From positions 1,054,001 to 1,118,000 of the forward strand of contig NZ_CP012850.1 in assembly GCF_000802205.1 (NCBI RefSeq): a DNA stretch of 64,000 bases, written 5' to 3'. Each line of letters opens with the position of its first letter. The stretch's first letter is position 1. Origin of the DNA: Candidatus Nitrosocosmicus oleophilus (GTDB lineage Archaea > Thermoproteota > Nitrososphaeria > Nitrososphaerales > Nitrososphaeraceae). The position numbers and the translations under genes are program-made. The notes beneath the pieces were generated by a model. That model was not told the origin of the DNA and ran no database searches. It was given only the letters and a program-made list of their open reading frames with translations. This document shows positions 8,163 through 16,298 of this stretch, one piece after another.

Positions 8163-8492
8163 TTAATTAGATTTATTCTTGATGTGCCTTCTAATTCTTG
8201 TCCAGGCTTGTTTAGTTTTATAATCCATAGGTTGAATATTCGATTCCTTTAGATTACCATATCGGTCAAACTCTCTCGCAAATGCTGTTTGTACCCTGTT
8301 TAGAACTTCGTTCCTATCTGTTCCAACAATCATAGATTCGGTAGTATTTATCCCAAAATCATCTAGGATTTCTTTGGTAGTAATCTTGATTATTCCCAAG
8401 TGAATGTCTATTGGAATTGGATTAAATTCGTAGCCATCAACGGGGTCTGGTTGAAATAGGAATCTAGGCATAGTTGTATAAGTTTCAGCCAA
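8163..8492 (-). CDS. Hypothetical soluble protein (109 aa)
   Basis: The complete frame starts MAETYTTMPRFLFQPDPVDG and ends in a basic helix (TKQAWTRIRRHIKNKSN). There is no signal peptide or membrane segment. The middle 'IDIHLGIIKITTKEILDDFG' and 'RVQTAFAREFDRYGNL' suggest a small mixed alpha/beta domain. No family is recognised. It is flanked by two broken genes and may be one of the few functional genes in this stretch. Confidence 0.55.
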   Translation of the reverse strand: MAETYTTMPRFLFQPDPVDGYEFNPIPIDIHLGIIKITTKEILDDFGINTTESMIVGTDRNEVLNRVQTAFAREFDRYGNLKESNIQPMDYKTKQAWTRIRRHIKNKSN

Positions 8493-8593
8493 TTGATATT
8501 AAGACATTGGCAGCCAGTTTAAAAAAGATTTCACAAAATAAGCAATAATGGGTTGAGTTTCTCTAATTAGCTTTTGAAAGAAAAATAGTGGGG

Positions 8594-8999
8594 CTATAAC
8601 ACTGAAGGGATAAAAAGAAGTGCTGCAGCTATAAATGCAAGTGCGATTGGTTGACTGATTGGTATTTGTGTAGGGTTGTTACCTAAAAATGACTCCAAAA
8701 CATCAGAAACACCCGCACCTTGCGGCACTTGAACCACATTGTTCTCTAATCTGATCTATAATTTCATCATCAGAAGCAAATACATTATTTTGTGAGAATG
8801 AGTTCATTACATCGGATACATCTGCACCTTCAGGCACTTTGCCTAAACCACACTGTTCCCTAATCTGGTTAATACTTTCCACATCTAACGTAAATGCATT
8901 AGCTTGTGAGAATGCTCTTGAACTTAATGATGATAGTCCAATTGACAGAGTTAAAGCCATGCAAAATAGTGTCAAACTGAGTCTGGTGTTTAATTTCAT
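8594..8999 (-). pseudogene. Secreted, C-terminally anchored repeat protein with a frameshift
   Basis: From ATG 8999 the frame gives a signal peptide (MKLNTRLSLTLFCMALTLS) and then two related units: 'INQIREQCGLGKVPEGADVS' and 'IIDQIREQCGSS'. It then derails to 'AARCGCF' and a stop at 8703. The neighbouring frame carries the expected remainder, 'VPQGAGVSDVLESF', followed by a membrane helix 'PIALAFIAAALLFIPSVL' and a stop at 8594. One base change therefore separates the second repeat from its anchor. The intact protein would be exported and held in the membrane by its C-terminus. Confidence 0.65.
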
Positions 9000-9327
9000 A
9001 TGATTTATCGCAAAGTTTGATTTATTAGAGCTACCATTGATTATGACGATATAAAATATCAAGGTAATTTTACTGCTAATATATGATATAATTCCAATAA
9101 AACCTGGTAGAATGCATTTAGGATTTTTAATTCAGTAATCAAATAAAAGTAAAATCAAACCTTAGTCCTAAAACCGCAAGTAATCCAATTTTCACAAAAG
9201 GGGACCCCATAAAAGATAGTTAAGCATTCTTTAGGATTTACATCTAACAATTGAAATGATGAAAGACCACCGACTTTCACAGAATTAAGACAGAATGATC
9301 AAATAGTAGTCTCTGGAATTTAATCTA

Positions 9328-9585
9328 ATGACTAGGTGTCAATTCTGTCATCAGGGTCTTAATTCTAACTATATTAGAGTTGGTGCTAAAGAATCTTTCA
9401 GGAAAATAGGACTTTACTGTACCACTTGCGATGTCTACTATTCACCTAACCTGACAAAACAGTATACAGTAATGCAAAAACAGTATACTAATCAGTTTAC
9501 TCAAAATCCCTCTAATAATCAAAATCAAACGGGCCCGATGGGCTTCAGGACGATATCAGTCCTTTACGATGGGTTCAAATTTTAA
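9328..9585 (+). CDS. Zinc-ribbon protein whose C-terminus is encoded by a repeat element
   Basis: Residues 4-7 (CQFC) and 31-34 (CTTC) form a two-knuckle zinc ribbon within MTRCQFCHQGLNSNYIRVGA. A Gln/Asn/Thr-rich linker follows. The last 18 residues (TGPMGFRTISVLYDGFKF) lie inside the family C tagged repeat that starts at 9530 and supplies the stop codon region. The natural C-terminus was probably elsewhere, so the element has either replaced it or been adopted. Partner and function are unknown. Confidence 0.6.
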   Translation: MTRCQFCHQGLNSNYIRVGAKESFRKIGLYCTTCDVYYSPNLTKQYTVMQKQYTNQFTQNPSNNQNQTGPMGFRTISVLYDGFKF

Positions 9586-9586
9586 T
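9530..9586 (+). repeat. Tagged repeat element, family C, copy C1
   Basis: The tag appears as 'cgggcccgatggg', followed by the tail 'cttcaggacgatatcagtcc' and an AT-rich end 'ggttcaaattttaat'. The tail contains the inverted repeat aggac / gtcct. A second copy at 47057 has the perfect palindrome aggacgat / atcgtcct. This copy overlaps the 3' end of the zinc-ribbon gene. Confidence 0.8.
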
Positions 9587-9811
9587 TAACTATTTCTTCG
9601 TGCAACTTTATTACAATACATATACGATATAGTAAACTAATTATTTCTTAAATCTATACTACTTGTTTATTTAAAGGATTCAATCATCTTAATTACTAAG
9701 GACATGCTATCGAATTAGAAAGTACTGTCAACGAAAATAAATTAGTATCTTTCATTCTACAAAGCCCATATTTACTTCATTGAATGACGTCTATAAAAAA
9801 TGAGTTGTGTA

Positions 9812-10654
9812 TTAAGAATTGGGTATGTCCTTAGTATTGGAATCAGCGGGATTTGAAAGTGTTATTTTATCACTGAATGTTTGTCCTCCGTCCTCACTGA
9901 TTCTCATTAATGGTGTATCTGAACCATCCAAATTTCTATCCCACCATGTTACATACACCTTATCATCTATCGCCTTCATGTGTATCCTGTCTGAGGTAAT
10001 TCCTTTTGATTGACTCAAATTGATATCTTTGCCAAAAGTCTTTCCGCTATCATTTGAAACCTTTAGGAATACGTCTGGTTCGTAAGAGGTGCTATTTTTT
10101 TCTGCTCCAGTTGCTAATACATATACCTTATCACCGTCAGCTGCAACCTTGAGTTCATATGGGGATATTTTTACTTTGTTGTAATTCATTTGAGACATTA
10201 ATGTCTTATTTGTTATAGTTGAATTAGTATTGTCAGTTAGTAATATGACTGGATTGAATGTTTTTCCGTTATCGTTAGAAGTAATAATATATGCATCAGC
10301 GTAACCGGTCTTGTTATCTGCAAATGTAACATATACATTATCTCCTGAAGTTGCAATATCTGCCTCAACAGAAGTTCCATTGGTAGAGTTGCTTAAGCTA
10401 ATTTTATCACCTAAAGTCTTACCGCCGTCATCTGATGCTTTAAACATTACCTCATAGTTTCCTGAACTATTTCCCCACCAAGCTACATACACATTATCTC
10501 CTGAAACAGCTATTGGAGCTTTTCCATCACTTCTATCAAGATGAGGCCAGGAGAAGCCATATGATGATTGACCTTGGTACATGGTGGCAAACACCGCAAC
10601 ACCAATTAACATCAACGCTGATAGAATTATTACATTCTGTGATCTATATTTCAT
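9812..10654 (-). CDS. Secreted BNR/sialidase-type beta-propeller protein (280 aa)
   Basis: A signal peptide (residues about 8-32, VIILSALMLIGVAVFATMY) precedes four or five blade-like repeats of the form 'KAPIAVSGDNVYVAWW', then an Asp-box such as 'SDDGGKTL', 'SNDNGKTF', 'SNDSGKTF' or 'SEDGGQTF', and then 'SL/TLSN'. This is the BNR/Asp-box propeller architecture of sialidase-like exported proteins. The residues of a true sialidase active site (Arg triad, Tyr) are not evident, so a binding or surface role is more likely. The 158-residue genes at 702 and 11204 are shorter relatives. Confidence 0.8.
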   Translation of the reverse strand: MKYRSQNVIILSALMLIGVAVFATMYQGQSSYGFSWPHLDRSDGKAPIAVSGDNVYVAWWGNSSGNYEVMFKASDDGGKTLGDKISLSNSTNGTSVEADIATSGDNVYVTFADNKTGYADAYIITSNDNGKTFNPVILLTDNTNSTITNKTLMSQMNYNKVKISPYELKVAADGDKVYVLATGAEKNSTSYEPDVFLKVSNDSGKTFGKDINLSQSKGITSDRIHMKAIDDKVYVTWWDRNLDGSDTPLMRISEDGGQTFSDKITLSNPADSNTKDIPNS

Positions 10655-10784
10655 GATTTTTGTATATTAATGTAGTATAAAAACAATTCTTGACAAGATT
10701 TCTTTATAGAAATAATATCATCTTCATCAAGACAATATGTCATGTGCGAAATCTGAGAAAAGCTTCGAGTTGTTGTAGTTTTAA

Positions 10785-10825
10785 CGGGCCTGGTGGGTTT
10801 AGTAATGGATATATTACGAGTCTGA
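10785..10825 (+). repeat. Tagged repeat element, family A, copy A2
   Basis: The tag is 'cgggcctggtggg' and the tail 'tttagtaatggatatattac'. The palindrome reads gtaatg-gata-tattac, where the changed base still allows a G-U pair in RNA. It sits 17 bp before the start of the duplicated BNR block. Confidence 0.8.
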
Positions 10826-10841
10826 AAACGGCTTTCTAAAA

Positions 10842-11770
10842 TTAAGCATGGACCATCTCCTCGTTATGATAATTCACAAATAGATTCAACCAGTTTCGTA
10901 CATGCTTTAGTTTACGTTTCTTTATTCTACATGGAAAATAATTATCAAAACTTTCAGTTCTATCTTTGATATATTGGATGGTTCCCCCAATCAGGATTTT
11001 CTCTTTTTTTTGAAAGAAACGAATGGATATGATGCTTTAATCCGAGAAATCTACCTGCCATTGGGTACCATGTCCATCGGCTGAAGAGATGAGACATATA
11101 TTCATCAGATCTGGTGTTCTTTCATCCGAATCAAATAACTAAGAAATCTTTGACCTATTGCGACGGATAGCACTTTATATTCAATGATTTTCATACAAGC
11201 TTCATGAACAAACATCTTATGATGGGAGCTGTCATGATAACTTTAGCAACAGTTGGAATAATTACAGCCGCCACACTGCCAGCCCAACAATCGTTTGGAA
11301 TCTCAATGCCCACATTACAACGCGGCACAGGCTCGGGCGATGACGAGGGACCAAAAGCACCAATCGCCATATCTGGGGATAATATATACATTACATGGTG
11401 GACTAACGCGACTGGAAATGAGGAGATTATGTTTAGAGCTTCGAATGACGGAGGTACAACATTTGTGGATAAAATGAATCTAAGCAATTCCACAGAGGCA
11501 GACTCGGAAGACGTAGAAATAGCAGCAGATGGCGATCACCTAGTTATCACCTGGTGGGAACGCAACCAGACAGCAGAAGAGCCCGTTGTTAGAATAAGCT
11601 CAGATGCGGGAGCAACATTTGGACCATTACTGAAATTAGCAACTAATGGAACGATTGGAGTAGCATCGGAAGAAGAATAAAAGTAGTTCATCAATTAAAA
11701 TAGCCTATTTATTTTATATTTTTTTTTCAATTTGAATTAGATAATTGTAATTCTTTGTTTAAGTACAGCG
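10842..11770 (+). repeat. Segmental duplication copy 2 (BNR-type gene)
   Basis: This is the direct-repeat partner of 365-1267, longer by about 26 bp near 10940. It lies between tag elements A2 (17 bp upstream) and B2 (120 bp downstream). That arrangement suggests that recombination between tagged elements could have moved the block. Confidence 0.9.
11204..11680 (+). CDS. Secreted BNR/sialidase-type repeat protein (short form, copy 2)
   Basis: The 158-residue product is almost identical to the one at 702-1178, with the same signal segment (MNKHLMMGAVMITLATVGII) and two Asp-box blades. The few differences include Ile to Pro in 'LPAQQ' and DDEG in place of DEGG. Both copies keep intact frames, which suggests either recent copying or selection for both. 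It is probably exported to the cell surface. Confidence 0.75.
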   Translation: MNKHLMMGAVMITLATVGIITAATLPAQQSFGISMPTLQRGTGSGDDEGPKAPIAISGDNIYITWWTNATGNEEIMFRASNDGGTTFVDKMNLSNSTEADSEDVEIAADGDHLVITWWERNQTAEEPVVRISSDAGATFGPLLKLATNGTIGVASEEE

Positions 11771-11889
11771 GATTTAGATAAAAAATGTTACCCGATAAAA
11801 GAAAGAATAGGATATTATACTATTAGTTAGGGAATATTTTTCAATTGGCAGAGTTAATATGTACTTAAGAATATTCAGAAAATAGCTAG

Positions 11890-11932
11890 CCAGGTTAGCT
11901 TCGAATCCATGAGGTACATGGGAACTGTTAAT
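11890..11932 (+). repeat. Tagged repeat element, family B, copy B2
   Basis: The tail 'cttcgaatccatgaggtac' with 'atgggaactgttaat' is intact, but the tag is decayed to 'ccaggttag'. The palindrome ccatg-aggta-catgg is kept. It lies 104 bp before element A3, forming a B-A pair. Confidence 0.75.
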
Positions 11933-11993
11933 TTAATAAATATTTATTTTAAACATCAAAAAGGTCGGTTTTATAACAAAACAAAGATTACAT

Positions 11994-12033
11994 CGGGCCC
12001 GGTGGGTTTAGTAATAGATATATTACGAGTCTG
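11994..12033 (+). repeat. Tagged repeat element, family A, copy A3 (long form)
   Basis: The tag 'cgggcccggtggg' and tail 'tttagtaatagatatatta' are identical to A1. Homology to A1 continues downstream to about 12240, through 'caaattaattattctgatat' and the hairpin at 12130-12172. It is preceded by 'gattacat', like other family A copies. Confidence 0.85.
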
Positions 12034-12129
12034 AAATTCCAAATTAATTATTCTGATATCAAAGTATAACTAAACAAATTGAATTAATTTTTATTTAATC
12101 CAGTTCTAGTTGCAGATACCTAAAATAAA

Positions 12130-12172
12130 GGGTCTTGCACAAAGGGCGTGGAGAACAAGACATGCAAGACCC
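12130..12172. ncRNA. Conserved strong hairpin downstream of element A3 (candidate structured RNA)
   Basis: gggtcttgca pairs with tgcaagaccc over a 23-base loop containing 'caaagggcgtgg'. It is the counterpart of the hairpin at 7122-7165; the loop differs and the stem is kept. No open frame covers it. Confidence 0.4.
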
Positions 12173-12368
12173 GTATGAAATTGTTGTGGAATTAGATTAA
12201 ACACTACTAACCTGACGCCTTTAAAAATAGCTTGTATTGTAGTCTTTATTCACTCTAGTTACAGCCTACTGCTGCAAAAGGGCAACTCAATAAGAATTGA
12301 AAGTATTGATTTTGGAGTTTCATGGTTATGATGAAGGATAAAACTATGTCCACCTTCATATGAAAATA

Positions 12369-12530
12369 ATGGCTAGGAAAGAATTATCTCTCATATCGCA
12401 TTCGATATCTAATATTAGTTTATTCTTTCAGAATGACAAGCTATCCTACTCGTTCATAAAACAAATGGGGATTAATGGACTAGGAGATGATAATCGTTAT
12501 TTAGATTACATTTTGACCCGTCTGGAATAG
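12369..12530 (+). CDS. Possible small protein (53 aa)
   Basis: The ATG-started frame reads MARKELSLISHSISNISLFF, then 'MGINGLGDDNRYLDYILTRLE' and a stop. The balanced composition is unlike the surrounding AT-rich spacer. No family is recognised, and it may equally be a fragment. Confidence 0.3.
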   Translation: MARKELSLISHSISNISLFFQNDKLSYSFIKQMGINGLGDDNRYLDYILTRLE

Positions 12531-12630
12531 GGCTAAATATACAATTATAAATCCATTTTGAATGTCATATTTGCTTAACAATCTTGAATAGCAATTTAGG
12601 ATTATTCTTTATGAGTAGGATCGTGTAGAT

Positions 12631-12640
12631 GTATAAATAA
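12631..12640 (+). promoter_or_regulatory. TATA-like box for the aquaporin gene
   Basis: 'gtataaataa' is centred about 21 bases before the first ATG (12656) and 30 before the second (12665). With the usual archaeal TATA-to-start distance of about 26 bases, transcription would begin near 12661. This favours the second ATG and a leaderless message. Confidence 0.45.
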
Positions 12641-12655
12641 TTTTATGACAATCTT

Positions 12656-13378
12656 ATGAGGATAATGGATACTAATACTCATGTCTTTCAACCATCTTTG
12701 AGGAACAAATTCTTGGTTGAAATTGTTGGAACATTTATTTTAGTATATGCGATTTGCTCTGCGACAACTGTATATTCTGATAGTGGACAACTAGGAGTAA
12801 TCGGAATAGGTTTGGTTCATGCATTGGTACTTACAGCTATTGTATATGCCATAGGATATCGCTCTGGTGCACAGGTTAATCCTGCAGTCACAATTGGATT
12901 ATTGGTAGCAAGAAAAATAACGGGTAAGGAAGCCGTTGTTTACATAATAGCTCAAATTATTGGAGCAGTATTAGCTGCAGCGGTAGTATATTCAATCTTT
13001 GGTTCTGAAATGGCTGCTAGTGTAACCCTGCCATCAGATGATAATGTAGTTAGAGCCCTTATTTTAGAAACGGTGATGACATTTACCTTGGTATATGTTG
13101 TATTAGCCACGACTACCTCTAAGAACTTTAAGATATTACCGTTGGCTGGTGTAGCTATAGGTTTTACATTAGGTCTAAATGTTATTTTTGGAGGTTCGAT
13201 AACCGGAGGTTCATTGAATCCTGCTCGTTCTTTTGGTCCTGCTTTAATGACTTGGAATTTTGAATATAATTGGATTTATTGGATAGCTCCAATAGTTGGT
13301 GGATTAATAGCAGCAGGAGTATATAAAATACTACATACGAAGGAAGAAGAAGAAAATGAACAACTTCCTCAAAAATAA
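12656..13378 (+). CDS. Aquaporin / glycerol facilitator family (MIP) channel
   Basis: This 240-residue membrane channel has six predicted helices and two half-helices carrying the hallmark motifs NPA (75-77, in 'GAQVNPAVTIG') and NPA plus Arg (188-191, in 'GGSLNPARSFGPA'). The Arg after the second NPA is the usual selectivity-filter residue. The residue before the first NPA is Val instead of the frequent Ile. The length is typical of water-specific aquaporins, though a glycerol or CO2/ammonia role cannot be excluded. The preferred start may be the second Met (12665) because of the TATA box. The C-terminus is acidic (KEEEENEQLPQK). Confidence 0.9.
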   Translation: MRIMDTNTHVFQPSLRNKFLVEIVGTFILVYAICSATTVYSDSGQLGVIGIGLVHALVLTAIVYAIGYRSGAQVNPAVTIGLLVARKITGKEAVVYIIAQIIGAVLAAAVVYSIFGSEMAASVTLPSDDNVVRALILETVMTFTLVYVVLATTTSKNFKILPLAGVAIGFTLGLNVIFGGSITGGSLNPARSFGPALMTWNFEYNWIYWIAPIVGGLIAAGVYKILHTKEEEENEQLPQK

Positions 13379-14046
13379 TTTTTTCATTCTTTTTAGTCTT
13401 AAATCTTATTGTTTTTCTAAAAATTATATGTGAAAGTTGACCTATGTGTTTAACTTAACTTGACATTTAAAAACTGTTACAAATAATAGTTCTCGTCTGC
13501 GCGATCAATTTCCTATGTCAGTAAATTCTTAATGCATCTAGTTAGAGGTCTATACGAGAAATTGAAACTAAAATGGCCTCTACCATAGTTCCTAGTGCCA
13601 CGTATTATTACATACCTCGACATATTTAAAAACAAAATCCTAGTTTAGAAGTATTAAAGGTATCAATATCCTCCAGTGCCGTCAACTCTCAGATATATGG
13701 TTTTAAATTCTCATGCTTTTGTGCCCACCACCTTTGGAAAAAGTAGTTGCGAATCTATTGTTTTTTTGGCGACGGATACTTATCACATGAATGTAGCCTT
13801 TAATACTATTTCTCTAGGACGTCTATTAATTATATTGGAACTAAAGTTAATAAATAATATACTTGATTCTCTCTAAAACTATATAATAATCACAAAATTA
13901 GTTCTCCTCGAAATTATCACTTACTTTGATAATTGTGATACAACCAATTCTAAATTTAGCAAATACCTTGCATGTTCTATAATCCAAATTAAATCCTTTT
14001 GTCGGAGAACAATTCAAACTAATCATACAGTAACTTGGACTCATTA
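13379..14046. other. Spacer without recognisable gene
   Basis: Frames here are short and of poor composition. The longest plus-strand frame (13676-13876) lacks protein-like features. No repeat tag or strong hairpin is seen. Confidence 0.4.
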
Positions 14047-14933
14047 TCACTTTCTTTTCCTCCTTAAAAATAATACAATTGGTATGACAATAACCATCAG
14101 AACAAAAATACCTATACCCAACATTAAACTCCAATAGTCGTTGAAAAACAATTTTACATTTAGCCAAGAATACGGAATCAAAACTAGCAAATCCAAAATG
14201 GAAAAGTCTTCCACCTTCCCTACGGCTAGACTGAATTTTCCAAACTTGGGTATATTATTCTGATCAAGAGTGTTATTACTCAAATTATTTTGACTGTTAT
14301 AGACTATAATATAATATGTTCCTAATTTGTTCAATTTAGAATTTATTTCTTGTCGTTCCCAGTAACTTGTTTGTGTAAATGGCTCGTAAGTGGTGGAAGA
14401 TGGTAGAGAATCATTATAGTCTTCGTTAATCATTGCTTGGTAATTTGTTGGAATGCCAAATGGCAAAGAACCAGTATTACTATCATTAGAACTGAATTAT
14501 TGTGGTAACTAACATCGACAATATTATTATCTTTGATTTCATGAAATATTGGCTCAAGTAACATTATTGATGGAGTAAAGTTTACGAATTGATCTATTTT
14601 CGGAATAACTATTTGAGCATAAAAGCTACTATTTATCTGAGTGTTGTTAAATTTATAGAACCGCGCTTCAATACCATCCTTATCGTCTAAGGTTTGGTAT
14701 ATGGCTCAAGAAATAGTATGATTAGGAATAGTCATTGCTGAAGTAAATTTACTGTTATCATCACTGCCGCTGCTACTTAACAATTTGTGAGCCTCTACAA
14801 GCATTCCTTGTTTGTAGTCACACAATAGACAAGCGTTTAATACAATACTAAAAGCTAGCATTGGATATAAGGTCAGTAACCACATGGTAATTCAATAGCC
14901 AAATGTCCTATACATACTAAATTTTTTGTTCAT
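14047..14933 (-). pseudogene. Membrane-anchored exported protein gene, decayed
   Basis: From ATG 14933 the frame MNKKFSMYRTFGY meets TGA, then runs through a hydrophobic signal segment (MWLLTLYPMLAFSIVLNA). It meets a second TGA after 'NHTIS' and continues with 'AIYQTLDDKDGIEARFYKF' and 'LLEPIFHEIKDNNIVDV'. A frameshift near 14480 leads into the last 139 codons (MPFGIPTNYQAMIN), which end in a membrane helix 'LMLGIGIFVLMVIVIPIVLF' and RRKRK. Two stops and one shift mark a pseudogene. The ancestral product was about 295 residues with signal, ectodomain and C-terminal anchor. Confidence 0.65.
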
Positions 14934-15067
14934 AACAATATATCTAAAATAATATAGTATAATTACTCCTATCATTCATAATATTACATAATTTACAACT
15001 TCAAGTTTAACAAATTATGGTTATTGACAATGTTCCACTAGGGGTATATACTAATATGTCAAAATAT

Positions 15068-15110
15068 GGGCCCGGTGGTTTCCGCTGCATTTTTACCGCA
15101 AGGAGAGTGT
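15068..15110 (+). repeat. Tagged repeat element, family D, copy D1 (left end of the 1,053-bp duplication)
   Basis: 'gggcccggtgg' is followed by 'tttccgctgcatttttaccg' and 'caaggagagtgtc'. The duplicated block begins inside this tag, at 15071. The second copy is at 42835. Confidence 0.8.
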
Positions 15111-15290
15111 CATTTAATAAAATTAACAATACAAATAGATATTTTGATCTTATTGGAGTTATACAGGTTAAGTGACGCTCATAAGCTTAATTCAATTAAC
15201 TGCTAGACTGTCATTAAATAATTATTTAACCAAAAAAATGTTGGTTGTCAGCCTATAGCAGCAGTAATACTTTCCTTTCAAACATCTGGT

Positions 15291-15482
15291 TTGATCACCA
15301 CAATGATATCGATTGTGATTGTTATTGGCATTACCTATGTAATTTATTATCTTACCGATCCTATATATAAGATTCTTGGAAGACGTGGCTCGTTAATTAT
15401 TACAAGAGTATTCGCTATTCTGGTTGCAGCAATAGGAGTTCAATATATCGTGAATGGACTTGAATCGTTATTAAACAATTAG
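15291..15482 (+). pseudogene. C-terminal fragment of a MarC-family membrane protein (copy 1)
   Basis: The 63-codon frame holds two membrane helices (MISIVIVIGITYVIYYL and 'VFAILVAAIGVQYIVNGL'). The end matches the last two helices of the MarC/UPF0056 family, whose members are about 200 residues long with six helices. In-frame sequence before the ATG ('AAVILSFQTSGLI') also fits MarC. The N-terminal two thirds are missing, so it is a truncated remnant. An identical copy lies at 43059. Confidence 0.7.
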
Positions 15483-15705
15483 TTATGTTGTATGGCAAAA
15501 ATATATCTACAATTTAATTAATGATTTGATCATCATCATGTTTTTGATGATACATTTCTACCATCTCGCCATTTAGATGTAACATTATCAAGGTTAAAGT
15601 TTACATTATTGGCTCTTTACTCAAATGACTTCCTAAATATTTTAACCTATTTTCTAAATCTGTTCCCAGAGGATACATTTTATCATTATTTGTATATTCA
15701 TAAAG

Positions 15706-15840
15706 TTACACCTGAGAAGTTTTACAATTGGGACAGTATTGATAATATAACCAATGCCATAATTTTGTATCATCATTAAATTCAGGGTGATTGTGCCTTA
15801 ATTGAGGATGGAAGTGTCCTTTACAACTCTGGCAGTGCAT
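15706..15840 (-). CDS. Small zinc-ribbon protein (44 aa, copy 1)
   Basis: The ATG at 15840 gives MHCQSCKGHFHPQLRHNH and the frame ends 'YCPNCKTSQV'. CQSC (3-6) and CPNC (36-39) form a four-cysteine zinc ribbon with a His/Trp-rich middle (LWHWLYYQY). It is complete in both duplicated blocks (second copy 43474-43608), so it may be the only intact gene the block carries. Confidence 0.55.
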   Translation of the reverse strand: MHCQSCKGHFHPQLRHNHPEFNDDTKLWHWLYYQYCPNCKTSQV

Positions 15841-15932
15841 AGGTAGTATTAGGTCGTAATATTATTAAACCGTTATGTGAGTATGAATCATTTTGACTCA
15901 ATCTAATACAAGAGTATGAAATCTTATTTCCT

Positions 15933-16109
15933 ATGAACGATTTACGTACGTTCAATCGTAATCCTCAAGGTTTGACAATAGGTCCAATGGAGACTTGTAC
16001 CTAGCAGAATATGGTCCCAATTCTGAACACGAAATTAATCATCTCATAGTATAAGGTAAGATGGTTAGCCATATGTTGCGGGATTCAATGAGTACCTGGT
16101 ATATCGATA
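15933..16109 (+). pseudogene. Fragment of a glucose/sorbosone dehydrogenase-like gene (copy 1)
   Basis: Across two frames the DNA reads 'NPQGLTIGP', then 'GDLYLAEYGPNSEHEINHLI', then a stop, and then 'PYVAGFNEYLVYR'. This aligns with the intact secreted dehydrogenase at 25640-27256, where the same region reads 'NAQGITVGPTGDIYISEHGD' and 'GGNYGWPYVSGY'. At least one frameshift and two stops are present. The right border of the duplication falls just after this fragment. Confidence 0.65.
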
Positions 16110-16298
16110 GGAAATTGCGTTTTAGTTCGTATGCTTATTTGATAATCGACTTCGGCTTTTTAGTATATCCGTTTATAAAGTACATTAAATTCAGTAAGAA
16201 TGACGTTAAATTATAAATAATAGTATAAGATTCAGATTTTGGGATATTAAAATGGGAACCCATATACAGATTATAATGCATCCTAAAACTGATCGAAA

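Larger units (their letters stand above)
15071..16123 (+). repeat. 1,053-bp duplication, copy 1
   Basis: The block from 'cccggtggtttccg' to 'gaaattgcgtttt' recurs at 42839-43891 in the same orientation, with equal length and no difference noticed by eye. It carries a MarC C-terminal fragment, a small zinc-ribbon gene and a sugar-dehydrogenase fragment. Outside the block the sequences are unrelated. No inverted repeats or transposase are present, so it is not a standard IS. Confidence 0.95.

Noticed and set aside
13676-13876. 66-codon plus-strand frame
   Set aside because: Composition is not protein-like, there is no family resemblance and no promoter; kept as spacer.
14047-14933. Recoding of TGA as an amino acid (two in-frame TGA codons)
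   Set aside because: The same gene also has a frameshift, and the intact genes around it show no internal TGA; decay is simpler.
15071-16123. The 1,053-bp block as a classical insertion sequence or MITE
   Set aside because: It has no terminal inverted repeats, no target duplication could be found, and it carries gene fragments instead of a transposase.
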